The position numbers and the translations under genes are program-made. Positions 1-8,285 of a DNA stretch of 64,000 bases are shown here, in pieces. The notes below the pieces were generated by a model that worked only from the letters and a program-made list of their open reading frames with translations, was not told where the DNA came from and did not search any database. The DNA is from an uncultured Collinsella sp. (GTDB taxonomy: Bacteria; Actinomycetota; Coriobacteriia; Coriobacteriales; Coriobacteriaceae). The DNA is taken from positions 186,001 through 250,000 of the forward strand of contig CAKUGR010000001.1 of the NCBI GenBank assembly GCA_934654775.1, written 5' to 3'. Numbering within the stretch: position 1 is the first letter of the stretch; each line of letters opens with the position of its first letter.

Positions 1-1022
1 AACACCGTGACGGCATGACCCTTCTGAGCCAGGAACTGCGCAGCGGTCAGGCCGGCGGGACCGGCTCCCACCACGGCTACCTTCTTGCCGGTGAGAGGCT
101 CGTGACGTACGAGTTCTTTCCACGCACCGTCGTCGCGCACGGCTGCCGCGCGCTTGAGGCGGCACACCGACACGGGCGCTTGGTCGAGCTCGTTGTGCTT
201 GCAGGCCGACTCGCAGTTGTGGGTGCAAATGGAGCCCAGAGTCTCGGGGAAGGGCACCTTCTCGCGCACGACGGCGGCTGCCTCGCCCCACTTGCCCTCG
301 CGGATGCGGCGTAGGTAATCGGGGATGTCGATATGTGCCGGGCAGGTACTGCGACAGGGCACGACTGCATCGGCACGGCTCGAGCCAGCTGATGCCTCGC
401 GCAGCACGTCGACGATGGAACCGGTGGGGCACACCTCGACGCAGGCGCCGCAGAAGCGGCAGCCCGCCTCTTCGAGCGACACGAGCCCGTCGGTGCCGAT
501 GCGGATGCCCTTCTCGGTGTGCTGGTAGCCAAGCACGCCGACGCCGCGCAGGTCGTTGCAGGCGCGCACGCAGCGGCCGCAACGGATGCAACGGGTGAAC
601 ATATGGGTGATGAGGGGGTTGGACTCGTCGGTCGACACGACGCGGCTCTTAACGCGCCACTTCGTGGGCGAGACGCCCATGTACTGGTACATGGACTGCA
701 GCTCGCAGGTGCCGTACTTGGGACAGCCGGTGCAATCGGTGGGGTGCGTGGCCAAGATGAGTTCCATGGCCGTCTTGCGCACGCGCTCGGCGCCCGGCGC
801 GGCGGAGTCGACCACCATGCCGTCAGCCACCTCGGTCTTGCAGGCGCACACGGGCTCATCGGATCCGTCGACGCACACCATGCACAGACGGCAACCGCCG
901 ACCGCCTCCAGATCGGGATGCTTGCACAAATGCGGGATGAAGATGCCCGCGTCGAGCGCGGCGTCGAGGACGGTCGTCCCCTCGTCCGCCTCGACCTGCT
1001 GGCCATTAATCGTCAGCTTCAC
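1..1022 (-). CDS. NuoG/GltD-type iron-sulfur FAD oxidoreductase (3' part beyond window)
   Basis: Predicted cytoplasmic electron-input protein that would take electrons from NAD(P)H through FAD and an Fe-S chain. I read 340 codons from a GTG preceded by GGGAGGA. Residues 1-80 form a [2Fe-2S] ferredoxin fold (Cys33, Cys44, Cys47, and Cys59 or Cys61). Residues 90-106 carry the NuoG-type His-Cys3 cluster motif (His93, Cys97, Cys100, Cys106). Residues 145-198 hold two CxxCxxCxxxC [4Fe-4S] motifs. From about 223 it becomes GltD-like (Cys223, Cys227, Cys266, Cys270, Cys274), and at 317-325 an FAD-binding VVGAGPAGL begins, after which the sequence leaves the window. It follows a fumarate-reductase-like flavoprotein, so it probably supplies that enzyme. 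A terminator-like hairpin lies between them, so co-transcription may be partial. Family and cofactors are well supported; the physiological partner is inferred. Confidence 0.85.
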   Translation of the reverse strand, partial: MKLTINGQQVEADEGTTVLDAALDAGIFIPHLCKHPDLEAVGGCRLCMVCVDGSDEPVCACKTEVADGMVVDSAAPGAERVRKTAMELILATHPTDCTGCPKYGTCELQSMYQYMGVSPTKWRVKSRVVSTDESNPLITHMFTRCIRCGRCVRACNDLRGVGVLGYQHTEKGIRIGTDGLVSLEEAGCRFCGACVEVCPTGSIVDVLREASAGSSRADAVVPCRSTCPAHIDIPDYLRRIREGKWGEAAAVVREKVPFPETLGSICTHNCESACKHNELDQAPVSVCRLKRAAAVRDDGAWKELVRHEPLTGKKVAVVGAGPAGLTAAQFLAQKGHAVTV

Positions 1023-1055
1023 GTTGTTCCTCCCTTGTCGCAGGGGTTTCTTTGC

Positions 1056-1094
1056 AAAAAGCGCGCCCGCCAGGCCGCAGGACCCGACGGGCGC
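1056..1094 (-). terminator. Intrinsic terminator or attenuator
   Basis: Read on the minus strand, stem GCGCCCG/CGGGCGC with a GC-rich interior is followed by a run of five T. It lies after the flavoprotein stop and before the Fe-S protein, so it could reduce expression of the latter relative to the former. Confidence 0.6.
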
Positions 1095-1129
1095 ACCGAG
1101 TTCGCACAGGATGCCCCGTGCGCACGCTT

Positions 1130-2614
1130 TTAGTATTCGAAGAGCTTGGCTGCGGCGTTCTCACCGGCAATGCGGCCGGAGTTGAGGCAGAAGCCCATGG
1201 TGTTGCCGGGAATGCAGAAGTTGTAGGAGTCGCCGTAAATGGTACAGGCGTCGGTGCCCACGCAGTACAGGCCGTCGATGACGTGGGACTCCTCGTCCAT
1301 GACCTCCATCTTGTGGTTGATGAGCACGCCGCCCAGGGTACCGTACGCGCCCATGTACTGCTTGCAGCAGTAGAAGGGGCCCTTCTCCAGGGGCTGCATG
1401 AACTCGCGCTCCTTCTCGAACAGGCTGTCCCAGCCCTCGGCGCACATGTCGTTGTACTCCTCGACGTTTGCAATCAGGCCATCGACGTCGATACCGGCCT
1501 TCTCGGCGAGCTCCTCGAGGGTATCGGCCTGGCAGATGGGCTCGTAGCCGTCGGCCAAATCGCGCTCCCACTGCTCCTCGAAGCCCTCGTACAGGTCGTG
1601 CGGGTGGATGTGGGAGATGATGTCGGGACCGTTCTTCTTCCAGCGCTTGAGCATCTTGGCGTCGAAGATGGCATAGCCGACCTTGCCGGGCAGGTGATTG
1701 ATGGCGTTGCCGGTGAAGGTGGTGTTGTAGATCTCGTCCTCGGGCATGAAGCGCTCGCCGTTGCGGTCGCACCAGTAGCAGGGCTGACGGAACGCACCCT
1801 CGATGTAGAAGTGGTTCATGTTGTCGGGGATCTGGTACATGAGCTCCATGGTGACGGGCGTGTGGCCGGCGCCGACCTCGTGGCACATGTTGATACCGTC
1901 GCCGTCCATGCCGGGGATGGCGAAGGAGAAGAGGTTCTTACCCCAGTCGAGGCCGATCTTCTCCTTGATGAGCTGGGTGTTGTGGCCGAAACCGCCGGTT
2001 GCGACGATGACGCTCTTGCAGGAGATCTCGATCTCTTCACCGTTCTTCTCGGTGGCGCGGACGCCGCAGACGGCACCCTCGTCGTTGGTGATGAGGGAGG
2101 AAGCGGGGGTCTCGAGCATGAACTCGACGCCCAGCTCCTGGGCGCGCTCGGTCATACGCTTGGTCATGGTCGTTGCGGCGCGGGGACCGGGCTCGGAGCC
2201 GTCCTCGGGCCGTACGACATGCCAGGTGTACTCGCCGTCGGCGTAAGCACGGTTGCGCTCGCGGGCGCGGAAGGCGGGGCGGACGGAGTCAAACTCGACG
2301 CCCATGTCCATGAGCCACTGGATGGTGTCGCCGGACTTGAAGTAGTAGGCACGAACGAGACGGGCGTCGACCTGGTAATGGGTAAAGAACATGTGGCGAC
2401 GGAACAGCTCGCCGGGGGTGACCTCGATCATGGCTGCCTTCTGGATGGGGGAACCCGCAGCGGCGGGGCCCATGCCCATATTGGCGGCACCGCCGGTGTT
2501 GGCGGCCTTCTCGAGGGTGATGACGCGGGCGCCAGACTCGGCGGCTGCGACGGACGCGGCCAGACCGGACAGGCCGGCTGCGACGACGACTACGTCGGTT
2601 TCGAGCTGCTTCAT
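1130..2614 (-). CDS. Fumarate-reductase-like FAD-dependent reductase
   Basis: 494-residue flavoprotein of the fumarate reductase/ketosteroid dehydrogenase superfamily, likely reducing an unsaturated organic acceptor in the cytoplasm; no signal peptide is visible. The N-terminal dinucleotide motif is VVVVAAGLSGLAAS (about residues 8-21), where Ala replaces the usual first Gly of GxGxxG. The FAD-covering segment VATGGFGHN is near residue 207. The C-terminus has GGVLINHKMEV and a cap with GDSYNFCIPGNTMGF and NSGRIAGENAA, typical of the many stand-alone reductases in Coriobacteriia. Good RBS (AAGGAGAAG) before ATG. Its neighbours are an iron-sulfur flavoprotein, a membrane protein and an Fe-S/FAD electron-input protein, with a divergent PucR regulator. 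Substrate unknown; the cap sequence does not tell me. Confidence 0.85.
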   Translation of the reverse strand: MKQLETDVVVVAAGLSGLAASVAAAESGARVITLEKAANTGGAANMGMGPAAAGSPIQKAAMIEVTPGELFRRHMFFTHYQVDARLVRAYYFKSGDTIQWLMDMGVEFDSVRPAFRARERNRAYADGEYTWHVVRPEDGSEPGPRAATTMTKRMTERAQELGVEFMLETPASSLITNDEGAVCGVRATEKNGEEIEISCKSVIVATGGFGHNTQLIKEKIGLDWGKNLFSFAIPGMDGDGINMCHEVGAGHTPVTMELMYQIPDNMNHFYIEGAFRQPCYWCDRNGERFMPEDEIYNTTFTGNAINHLPGKVGYAIFDAKMLKRWKKNGPDIISHIHPHDLYEGFEEQWERDLADGYEPICQADTLEELAEKAGIDVDGLIANVEEYNDMCAEGWDSLFEKEREFMQPLEKGPFYCCKQYMGAYGTLGGVLINHKMEVMDEESHVIDGLYCVGTDACTIYGDSYNFCIPGNTMGFCLNSGRIAGENAAAKLFEY

Positions 2615-2731
2615 ATCTTCTCCTTTACGTTGGGGCCGAATGCCCCGCCGATAGAACTTCGTTATCTATAAGCCTGGACCTGGGCAGACACAGGCTCAAT
2701 GTGCGCACGCACAAACATCCAAGCGAACCGT

Positions 2732-3241
2732 CTAGTGCATCTGTGGCTCGGGATCGCTCATGAGGTTGCGGGCGATGGACTCGGCCTGACGTGCCCACAC
2801 GAACGAGACGACGTAGCCGACGATCCAGCACTGGGGAAGCGACCCCATGAGCGCAAAGGGGAACGCGGCCAGGGGCATGCCCTGCATGACGATAGCGTTC
2901 ACATAGGTGAGGATGATCGCGTTGATGGCGACGTAGACGGTGTTGACGACCAGGTTGAGCAGTAGACCGAACTTAAGGCCGTCGGACGGCTTGGCACCGC
3001 AGGTGCCGGCAAAGGCGAAGCCCCACTTCTCGGACGGGACGAACCAACCAATGAAGAACGAGATGACGTAGGACATGGCGGTGTTCATAAGCGTCGACTG
3101 GATGAACGCGGGCATGAACGCCTCGGCGGGCAGCCCCGCAGACGAGATTCCGATGTAGCTGGCGACCAGCGAGATGGAGATGGCGATGGGGATATTGGTA
3201 AGAAGGACCTTGACGAGCTTGGTCGAATTCTTCATAGGCAT
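2732..3241 (-). CDS. Small four-helix membrane protein
   Basis: 169 residues from the ATG at 3241, chosen because GGAAGG precedes it by 9 nt. Four hydrophobic segments are visible, arranged as two helix pairs: around LLTNIPIAISISLVASYIG, LMNTAMSYVISFFIGWFV, LLLNLVVNTVYVAINAI and LMGSLPQCWIVGYVVSFVWA. The two-times-two layout resembles small DUF2798-type membrane proteins, but I am not sure of that family. Placed between two flavoprotein genes, it could be a substrate carrier subunit or a membrane docking partner. Function unknown. Confidence 0.7.
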   Translation of the reverse strand: MPMKNSTKLVKVLLTNIPIAISISLVASYIGISSAGLPAEAFMPAFIQSTLMNTAMSYVISFFIGWFVPSEKWGFAFAGTCGAKPSDGLKFGLLLNLVVNTVYVAINAIILTYVNAIVMQGMPLAAFPFALMGSLPQCWIVGYVVSFVWARQAESIARNLMSDPEPQMH

Positions 3242-3276
3242 GGCGGTCAACCTTCCGATATAAGCGGACAAAATAC

Positions 3277-3310
3277 GGACCCTACCAAATAGGGTTTCTT
3301 GGCAGGGCCC
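3277..3310 (-). terminator. Possible terminator or attenuator hairpin
   Basis: On the minus strand GGGCCCTGCCAA pairs with TTGGTAGGGTCC (one G-T pair and one mismatch), followed by a short T-rich stretch. It lies between the iron-sulfur flavoprotein stop and the membrane protein start. Confidence 0.4.
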
Positions 3311-3330
3311 GCTGGGGAGCAAACTATGTG

Positions 3331-4278
3331 CTAGTCACGCTCGGGCATGACGGGCTGGATGGCATCGCGGTAGAAGGCGACACGCTCCTTGTACTCGGGC
3401 GTCTTCTTCATCTCGGCCAGGATGCCCTCGTTGCGGCCGATGTCCTCGCCATGGATCTTCTTACCGGAGATGGTGTCGTGGGCCTTGTGCAGGTCCTCGT
3501 CCTTATAGGAGACGGTTACGACGCCGTCGACGACATCCACGGTGCCCTCGAGACCACACACGCAGCAGATGGCACGGTTCTCGCCGGGGACCAGGTAGAA
3601 GTCGTTGCAGTTGCAGTGGGGGCAGACGCCCTTCTTGCCCTTGAACTCGGCGTGCTCGATGTCCTTGGCGGCCTCGGCGATGTTGGTGCCGATCTCACGG
3701 GCGCGCTCGATGAGCTCGTCCTGCATAAGGGCGGTCTTGGCCCAGGGCACCCACTCGTTGTCGATGACCTTCCAAGCGGGGGTCATGGACTGGATCTGGT
3801 GCTCGGACTCGACGTGGGTGCCCCAGTCAGAACCGCCGATGCCGATGTAGGACACGACCTTGGGGCTCATGATCGCGGGGTTAGGCGCGTTCTCGGGCTT
3901 GCCCATCTTGTTGGCGATCTCGGTGCAGATGTAGTTGTTGCCGGTGTCCATGCGGGGCCCGAAGCGGTCCATGATGGTGTGGAAGAGGCCCGAAGCGCCG
4001 GTCTCGAAGATGGGGTCGCACATGATGACGCCGTCAGCGTTGAACATCTTGAATGCCAGCCAGTCGAAGTCGTCCTTGTGCATGCACATGTTGCCGCGGC
4101 CGCTCATAAGGGCCTTGACGCAGGCGATGCAGCCGGTGCAGTGCTTGATATTGAGGTCCATCGCACGGATGAACTCGATCTCGCAGCCAGCCTCCTGGGC
4201 GGCGAGCAGAGCGACCTTGCAGATGGTATCGTTGTTGCCGTTTTTGGTACCGAACGATACGCCGACGATCTTAGTCAT
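3331..4278 (-). CDS. Iron-sulfur flavoprotein with C-terminal zinc-ribbon-like domain
   Basis: 315 residues from ATG 4278 (a longer frame exists but this start begins the flavodoxin-like fold directly). The N-terminus is an NADPH-dependent FMN reductase/flavodoxin-like fold (IVGVSFGTKNGNNDT). Cys47, Cys50, Cys53 and Cys65 (CTGCIACVK then NMC) form the compact cluster motif of iron-sulfur flavoproteins, predicted to bind FMN and one [4Fe-4S]. Residues 219-241 add a Cys-rich knuckle (CPHCNC and CCVCG), a rubredoxin- or zinc-ribbon-like element I do not expect in ordinary family members. First gene of the minus-strand reductase cluster; 226 nt separate it from a divergent PucR regulator. Probable role: electron transfer to the downstream reductase. 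Confidence 0.8.
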   Translation of the reverse strand: MTKIVGVSFGTKNGNNDTICKVALLAAQEAGCEIEFIRAMDLNIKHCTGCIACVKALMSGRGNMCMHKDDFDWLAFKMFNADGVIMCDPIFETGASGLFHTIMDRFGPRMDTGNNYICTEIANKMGKPENAPNPAIMSPKVVSYIGIGGSDWGTHVESEHQIQSMTPAWKVIDNEWVPWAKTALMQDELIERAREIGTNIAEAAKDIEHAEFKGKKGVCPHCNCNDFYLVPGENRAICCVCGLEGTVDVVDGVVTVSYKDEDLHKAHDTISGKKIHGEDIGRNEGILAEMKKTPEYKERVAFYRDAIQPVMPERD

Positions 4279-4504
4279 ACGACCAATCCCTTCCCTTGCG
4301 AATGGGCCCTGTGCCCTTTCTGTCTGGGTTTCTCCTGTACCATGAGTATCCGACGCAAGGGCGAGCACCCGCTATGTGTGCCCGATTAAGCATTGGCTTG
4401 GCGTGGACGCGGCGCTTGTGCGCGCGTACAATTTCAAACGAACCGAGCCGCTAGCAAACTGCGAGCGGTATATAACCGACCGCGAACGTTGAGCTGGAGG
4501 CTCC
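4279..4504. promoter_or_regulatory. Divergent regulatory region between reductase cluster and PucR gene
   Basis: 226 nt between two divergent starts. A TATATAAC box lies near 4471-4478, upstream of the PucR gene. I could not define a clear operator or paired -35/-10 for either direction. PucR-type regulators commonly act on the divergent operon, so the site probably lies here. Confidence 0.4.
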
Positions 4505-6106
4505 ATGAAAATTCGCTCGATCCTCGCCGAACTCGAAGTCGTCGATTGTCGAGCGGCGACCGAGTTCGCTCTCAACCAAGAGGTCGTATGCATTACCGCC
4601 GTCGACTTGGCCGCCCGGGCGAGTGAAGCTCGTGTCACCCCTTTGGGCATGCGAGAGCTCGTCTTGTGCCGCCCGGGCGACTTCGGCGGACCGTGGACAC
4701 CGCCGGGGACCGTATCGCTCGTCCTCTACCACGCGGCAATTCCCGACGACGCCGTGCATGCCAGCACGTCGTGCATCGTTGCAGCCACGTCGCTCCCCAT
4801 AAGCAAGGCGTTCGAGCGCTTTGACCGCATACCCCAGCAGGTCGTAGCCATCGACGCCATGAAGGGCCGTCTGTTCGACACCTTCCAGCACACGCACAAC
4901 ATCCGCCAGTTCGTCCAACGCGCCTACAACGTCTTAGGGCTGCCCACCATTGTGGTCAACACCGATGGTCGCATCCTCGCCCACGTGGGCGAGTTCTCCG
5001 ATGCGCGCGAGGATATCGCCGCCCAGCTCAAGACAGGTTACATCGCACCTGAAGTCCAGGCCGTCATCGACCGTGACTGCATCGTCGAAAACGCCCGTGC
5101 CAAGCACTACCCCGACGCGAGCCACGACATCTCGAACGACGAGAACTGGGTCACGAGCGTCGTCTACTACAAGCGCTTGGAACTCGGTCGGTTTGACGTC
5201 TACAAGCCCCAGGGAGCCTTTACCGGCTACGACCTGGAGCTTATCGACTATGCGGGTTCCTTGGCGGGCATCATCATCGACCGCATGACCGATGTGGCCA
5301 CCAGCTCCAACCAAGGGGCGTCGGTCCTGTCGGATATTCTCGACGGGCGGTTCACCCAAACCAAAGACGCGACGGGCAGGCTCGCCGACGCCGGCGTCGA
5401 CACCTCCGGTGCCTATGCCATGCTCACCGTCGAAGGGGAGCGGCTATTCGCCTCCCCCACGTACAGCTCGCATGTCGGGCGCCTTATGAAAGACGTTTTT
5501 CCCCACGGCATCTGGGTCACCCACCGCAACACGTTCTGTATGCTGCTCCCCATGCCGCACATCGACGGCCCGGCGTTTCCCTATTACGAGAAGCTCGAGG
5601 AGCTTACGCTCGACAACCCCCCGCTTGCGGCGCTGCTGGTCAACAACTCGCTGCGCGCCTATGTGAGCGAGCCGTTCGAAAACATCCTACTGTGCCCGGT
5701 TGGCTTTGAAGAGTGCATCCAGCTTTCGTCGGCCGTCGACGACGACTCCATCGTCTCGCTGCACTGGCACCATCGCCTGCGCGCCATGGCCGTCTCCGTC
5801 GCCAACGCAAGCCATCGCGGAACGCGCCTGCTATGCGATCAGCGTATCCTCGCCGCGCTCGACTACGACCGTGCCAAGGGTACCGAGTACATCGCAACCA
5901 TCAAGGCGTTTCTGGAGCATCCCGGCGACGCGACCGCGGCGTCGAACGAGCTGTACGTCCACCGCAACACGTTCTTCTACCGTTTGCGCAAGGCCCGCGA
6001 AATGTTCTCCATACCGCTCGATACCGGCGAGGACATGCTCAGCGCACGTTTCACCATTGAGGTCGCGCTCTCCATGCCCGATCTTCTCGATCGAGGGCTG
6101 GAGTAA
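4505..6106 (+). CDS. PucR-family transcriptional regulator
   Basis: 533 residues with TGGAGG before ATG. The C-terminal 60 residues are a PucR-type HTH_30 domain: AFLEHPGDATAASNELYVHR then NTFFYRLRKAREMFSI and ARFTIEVALSMPDLL. The long N-terminal part has sensor-like segments, including a PAS/GAF-like stretch around residues 130-250 (GLPTIVVNTDGRILAHVGEF). No membrane segment, so a cytoplasmic sensor is likely. It is divergent from the reductase cluster, which suggests it reports the reductase substrate. PucR proteins control catabolic operons in response to their substrates (known for the family); the ligand here is unknown. Confidence 0.85.
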   Translation: MKIRSILAELEVVDCRAATEFALNQEVVCITAVDLAARASEARVTPLGMRELVLCRPGDFGGPWTPPGTVSLVLYHAAIPDDAVHASTSCIVAATSLPISKAFERFDRIPQQVVAIDAMKGRLFDTFQHTHNIRQFVQRAYNVLGLPTIVVNTDGRILAHVGEFSDAREDIAAQLKTGYIAPEVQAVIDRDCIVENARAKHYPDASHDISNDENWVTSVVYYKRLELGRFDVYKPQGAFTGYDLELIDYAGSLAGIIIDRMTDVATSSNQGASVLSDILDGRFTQTKDATGRLADAGVDTSGAYAMLTVEGERLFASPTYSSHVGRLMKDVFPHGIWVTHRNTFCMLLPMPHIDGPAFPYYEKLEELTLDNPPLAALLVNNSLRAYVSEPFENILLCPVGFEECIQLSSAVDDDSIVSLHWHHRLRAMAVSVANASHRGTRLLCDQRILAALDYDRAKGTEYIATIKAFLEHPGDATAASNELYVHRNTFFYRLRKAREMFSIPLDTGEDMLSARFTIEVALSMPDLLDRGLE

Positions 6107-6349
6107 CGGATAAGAGCTAGCGATTGTACCTATCGCACTTCTTCCGCCACCTCGGAAGCTCGCTTTTGATCTCGGCGATCCATGTGTAATCCATGGATGT
6201 CAGTTCTCGCCCCTTATGCGATTGCTAGAGGAGGTCGAACGCGAGGGGACAGAGCTCATTTCGGCTTAATCAATAGCACCCAGGCACGCGGGCTGCACGT
6301 CGGCGACGCTGCTATGCTTAGGCTCAACTGTCTTGAGGAGCATGTGCCT

Positions 6350-7126
6350 ATGTCTACGTTTTTAAATGCGAGTCCGATCTTTGGGCCTGTCCGCAGCCGT
6401 CGCCTGGGGCTTTCACTCGGCGTCAATATGATGCCGGCGAGCGGCAAAATCTGCACGTTCGACTGCATCTACTGCGAAAACGGCTTTAACGGCGAGCGCC
6501 CGTGCCATGAGCCATACAACACGGCAGCCGTGGTGCTCGATGCGCTCGAGGCCAAGCTGCGCGAGATGGCCGCCGAGGGCGAGTTGCCCGACGTGATTAC
6601 CTTCGCCGGCAACGGCGAGCCCACTGCCGCGCCCGAGTTTCCGCAGGCCATCACCGGGGCTGTACGCCTGCGCAATGAGCTGGCGCCGGACACCAAGATC
6701 GCCGTGCTCTCCAACGGCACGCGCGCCGACCAGCCCGCCGTGCACGATGCGCTCATGATGGTCGACGACAACATCCTCAAGCTCGATACCGTCGACCCGG
6801 CGTTTATCCGGCTGCTCGACCAGCCTGTTGGCCCTTATGACGTGGAGCACCAAATCGAGACGTTCGCGAGCTTTGATGGGCACGTCATTATTCAAACCAT
6901 CTTTTTGACCGGTGAGTACCAGGGCAAGTCCGTCGACAACACGGGCGAGCGGTACGTTGGCCCCTGGCTTGCGGCGCTTGAGCGTATTCGTCCGCAAGAG
7001 GCGACCATCTACACGGTGGCGCGCGAGACGCCGGCTGCCGGCCTTGCCAAAGCCGCGCCCAAAGCGCTCGACACCATCGCCGCGCGGGTCCAAGCCCTCG
7101 GCATCCCCTGCCAAGTAAGTTACTAA
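6350..7126 (+). CDS. Radical SAM protein
   Basis: 258 residues from ATG 6350; a longer frame upstream was rejected because GAGGAG precedes this ATG and homology starts here. The CxxxCxxC cluster motif is Cys35-Cys39-Cys42 (CTFDCIYC). The glycine-rich SAM motif FAGNGEPTAAPEF follows near residue 87. No recognisable C-terminal SPASM or B12 domain. It resembles the COG0731-type radical SAM proteins, whose substrate is often undefined. Upstream bases 6107-6349 hold no gene I can see; a large palindrome follows the gene. Confidence 0.85.
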   Translation: MSTFLNASPIFGPVRSRRLGLSLGVNMMPASGKICTFDCIYCENGFNGERPCHEPYNTAAVVLDALEAKLREMAAEGELPDVITFAGNGEPTAAPEFPQAITGAVRLRNELAPDTKIAVLSNGTRADQPAVHDALMMVDDNILKLDTVDPAFIRLLDQPVGPYDVEHQIETFASFDGHVIIQTIFLTGEYQGKSVDNTGERYVGPWLAALERIRPQEATIYTVARETPAAGLAKAAPKALDTIAARVQALGIPCQVSY

Positions 7127-7143
7127 CCCGCGGCCGCCCAACA

Positions 7144-7226
7144 GCAGCTCATTTGGGACGGGGCTTTTTTGACTGATACGACACGTCTTATACCAGTCAA
7201 ATTAGCCCCGTCTCAAATGAGCTGCT
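7144..7226. repeat. Large palindromic repeat (family J), likely terminator
   Basis: Left arm GCAGCTCATTTGGGACGGGG pairs with a right arm ending CCCCGTCTCAAATGAGCTGC; the left arm runs into six T, so it can end the radical SAM transcript. Part of the right arm (AGTCAAATTAGCCCCGTC) recurs at 63173-63190. Confidence 0.75.
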
Positions 7227-7269
7227 CTGCGGGTGGGCTATACTAGCTGCGGATGAAAGGAAGTTAACC

Positions 7270-8157
7270 ATGTATGACAATGGACCTGTGCCCGGCCGCA
7301 ACGACGCTTGCTGGTGCGGTAGCGGCAAAAAATATAAGAAATGTCACAGCGCCTTCGATGAGCGTCTCGAGCGCCTGTGGGAGGAGGGCTGGAACGTTCT
7401 GCCTCGCACGCTCTACAAGACGCCCGCCGACATCGAGGGCATTAAGCGCTCGGCAGCCATCAACGTGAGCGTGCTCGACTACGTGGGCGAGCACATCGCC
7501 GCGGGCATGACCACCAACCAGATCGACCGGATGATCTACGACTACACCGTCGAGCACGGTGGCACGCCGGCCGACCTCAACTACGAGGGCTATCCCAAGA
7601 GCGTGTGCACCTCGATCAACGATGTGGTCTGCCACGGCATTCCCTGCGATACGGACGTGCTGCACGAGGGCGACATCATCAACGTGGACTGCTCCACGAT
7701 CCTGGACGGCTATTATAGCGATTCGAGCCGCATGTTCTGCATTGGCAAGGTTTCGGCCGAGCGCCAGCGCCTGGTCGACGTCACCCGTGCGAGCGTGGAG
7801 GCGGGCCTTGCCGCTGTCAAGCCGTGGCTGCCGCTGTCCGTGATGGCCGAGGCCGTGCAAAAGACGGTCGAGGACGCTGGCTTTAGCGTGGTGCGCGAGT
7901 ACGGCGGACACGGCATTGGCAAGGAGTTCCACGAGGACCCGTTTGTAGGCTTTACCACCGAGGCGCCCGACGTGGATACCATCATGGTGCCGGGCATGGT
8001 CTTTACCATCGAGCCCATGGTCAACGCCGGCAAGCCCGACATCAAGATCAGCAAGGGCGACGGCTGGTGCGTGCGCACCAAAGACGGTAGCGACTCCGCC
8101 CAGTGCGAGGTGCAGTTGGTCGTGACCGAGGATGGTTACGAGCTGCTGAGCTGGTAG
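7270..8157 (+). CDS. map: Type I methionine aminopeptidase with N-terminal SEC-C motif
   Basis: 295 residues, RBS AAAGGAAG. Removes initiator Met from nascent proteins. Residues 9-26 are a SEC-C zinc motif (RNDACWCGSGKKYKKCH), as in MetAP Ib enzymes, thought to aid ribosome docking. The catalytic domain shows the metal ligands in order: NVDCS (Asp), YYSDSSRMF (Asp), YGGHGIGKEFHEDP (His), VFTIEPMV (Glu) and SAQCEVQLVVTEDG (Glu). The substrate His lies in VVCHGIPC. Stand-alone here with its own strong terminator downstream. Family assignment is firm. Confidence 0.95.
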   Translation: MYDNGPVPGRNDACWCGSGKKYKKCHSAFDERLERLWEEGWNVLPRTLYKTPADIEGIKRSAAINVSVLDYVGEHIAAGMTTNQIDRMIYDYTVEHGGTPADLNYEGYPKSVCTSINDVVCHGIPCDTDVLHEGDIINVDCSTILDGYYSDSSRMFCIGKVSAERQRLVDVTRASVEAGLAAVKPWLPLSVMAEAVQKTVEDAGFSVVREYGGHGIGKEFHEDPFVGFTTEAPDVDTIMVPGMVFTIEPMVNAGKPDIKISKGDGWCVRTKDGSDSAQCEVQLVVTEDGYELLSW

Positions 8158-8163
8158 CCGTGC

Positions 8164-8208
8164 AAACGCCGGATGCTGGCGGGCCCACCCGTCTTGCATC
8201 CGGCGTTT
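8164..8208 (+). terminator. Rho-independent terminator after map
   Basis: Perfect 13-bp stem AAACGCCGGATGC/GCATCCGGCGTTT followed by TTATTTG, directly after the map stop. Confidence 0.85.
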
Positions 8209-8224
8209 TATTTGAACGTTTTGC

Positions 8225-8268
8225 CTGATAAAACCTGCCAAAATAAACCTGTCCCTTTTTGGCAGGTG
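8225..8268 (+). repeat. Family A repeat, copy 1
   Basis: About 45-nt hairpin repeat with consensus stem AACCTGCCAAAA/TTTTTGGCAGGTT and loop containing AACCTGTCCC. Here it sits just upstream of the RBS of the hydroxyacid dehydrogenase gene. Other copies: 20458, 24028, 25178, 30279, 57333. Confidence 0.85.
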
Positions 8269-8285
8269 AGCGGAGAGGATTGCTT

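Noticed and set aside
77..1006. 309-codon minus-strand ORF at the left edge
   Set aside because: Out of frame with the Fe-S protein read from GTG 1022, whose cluster motifs are unmistakable; the alternative frame is Ser/Arg/Ala-rich noise.
1052..2671. 539-codon plus-strand ORF opposite the fumarate-reductase-like gene
   Set aside because: It is the antisense shadow of a gene with clear flavoprotein motifs; its own translation is Val/Gly/Leu-rich without domains.
6107..6349. tRNA or small RNA gene
   Set aside because: No cloverleaf or T-loop sequence (GTTCRANYC) in a fitting fold could be found.
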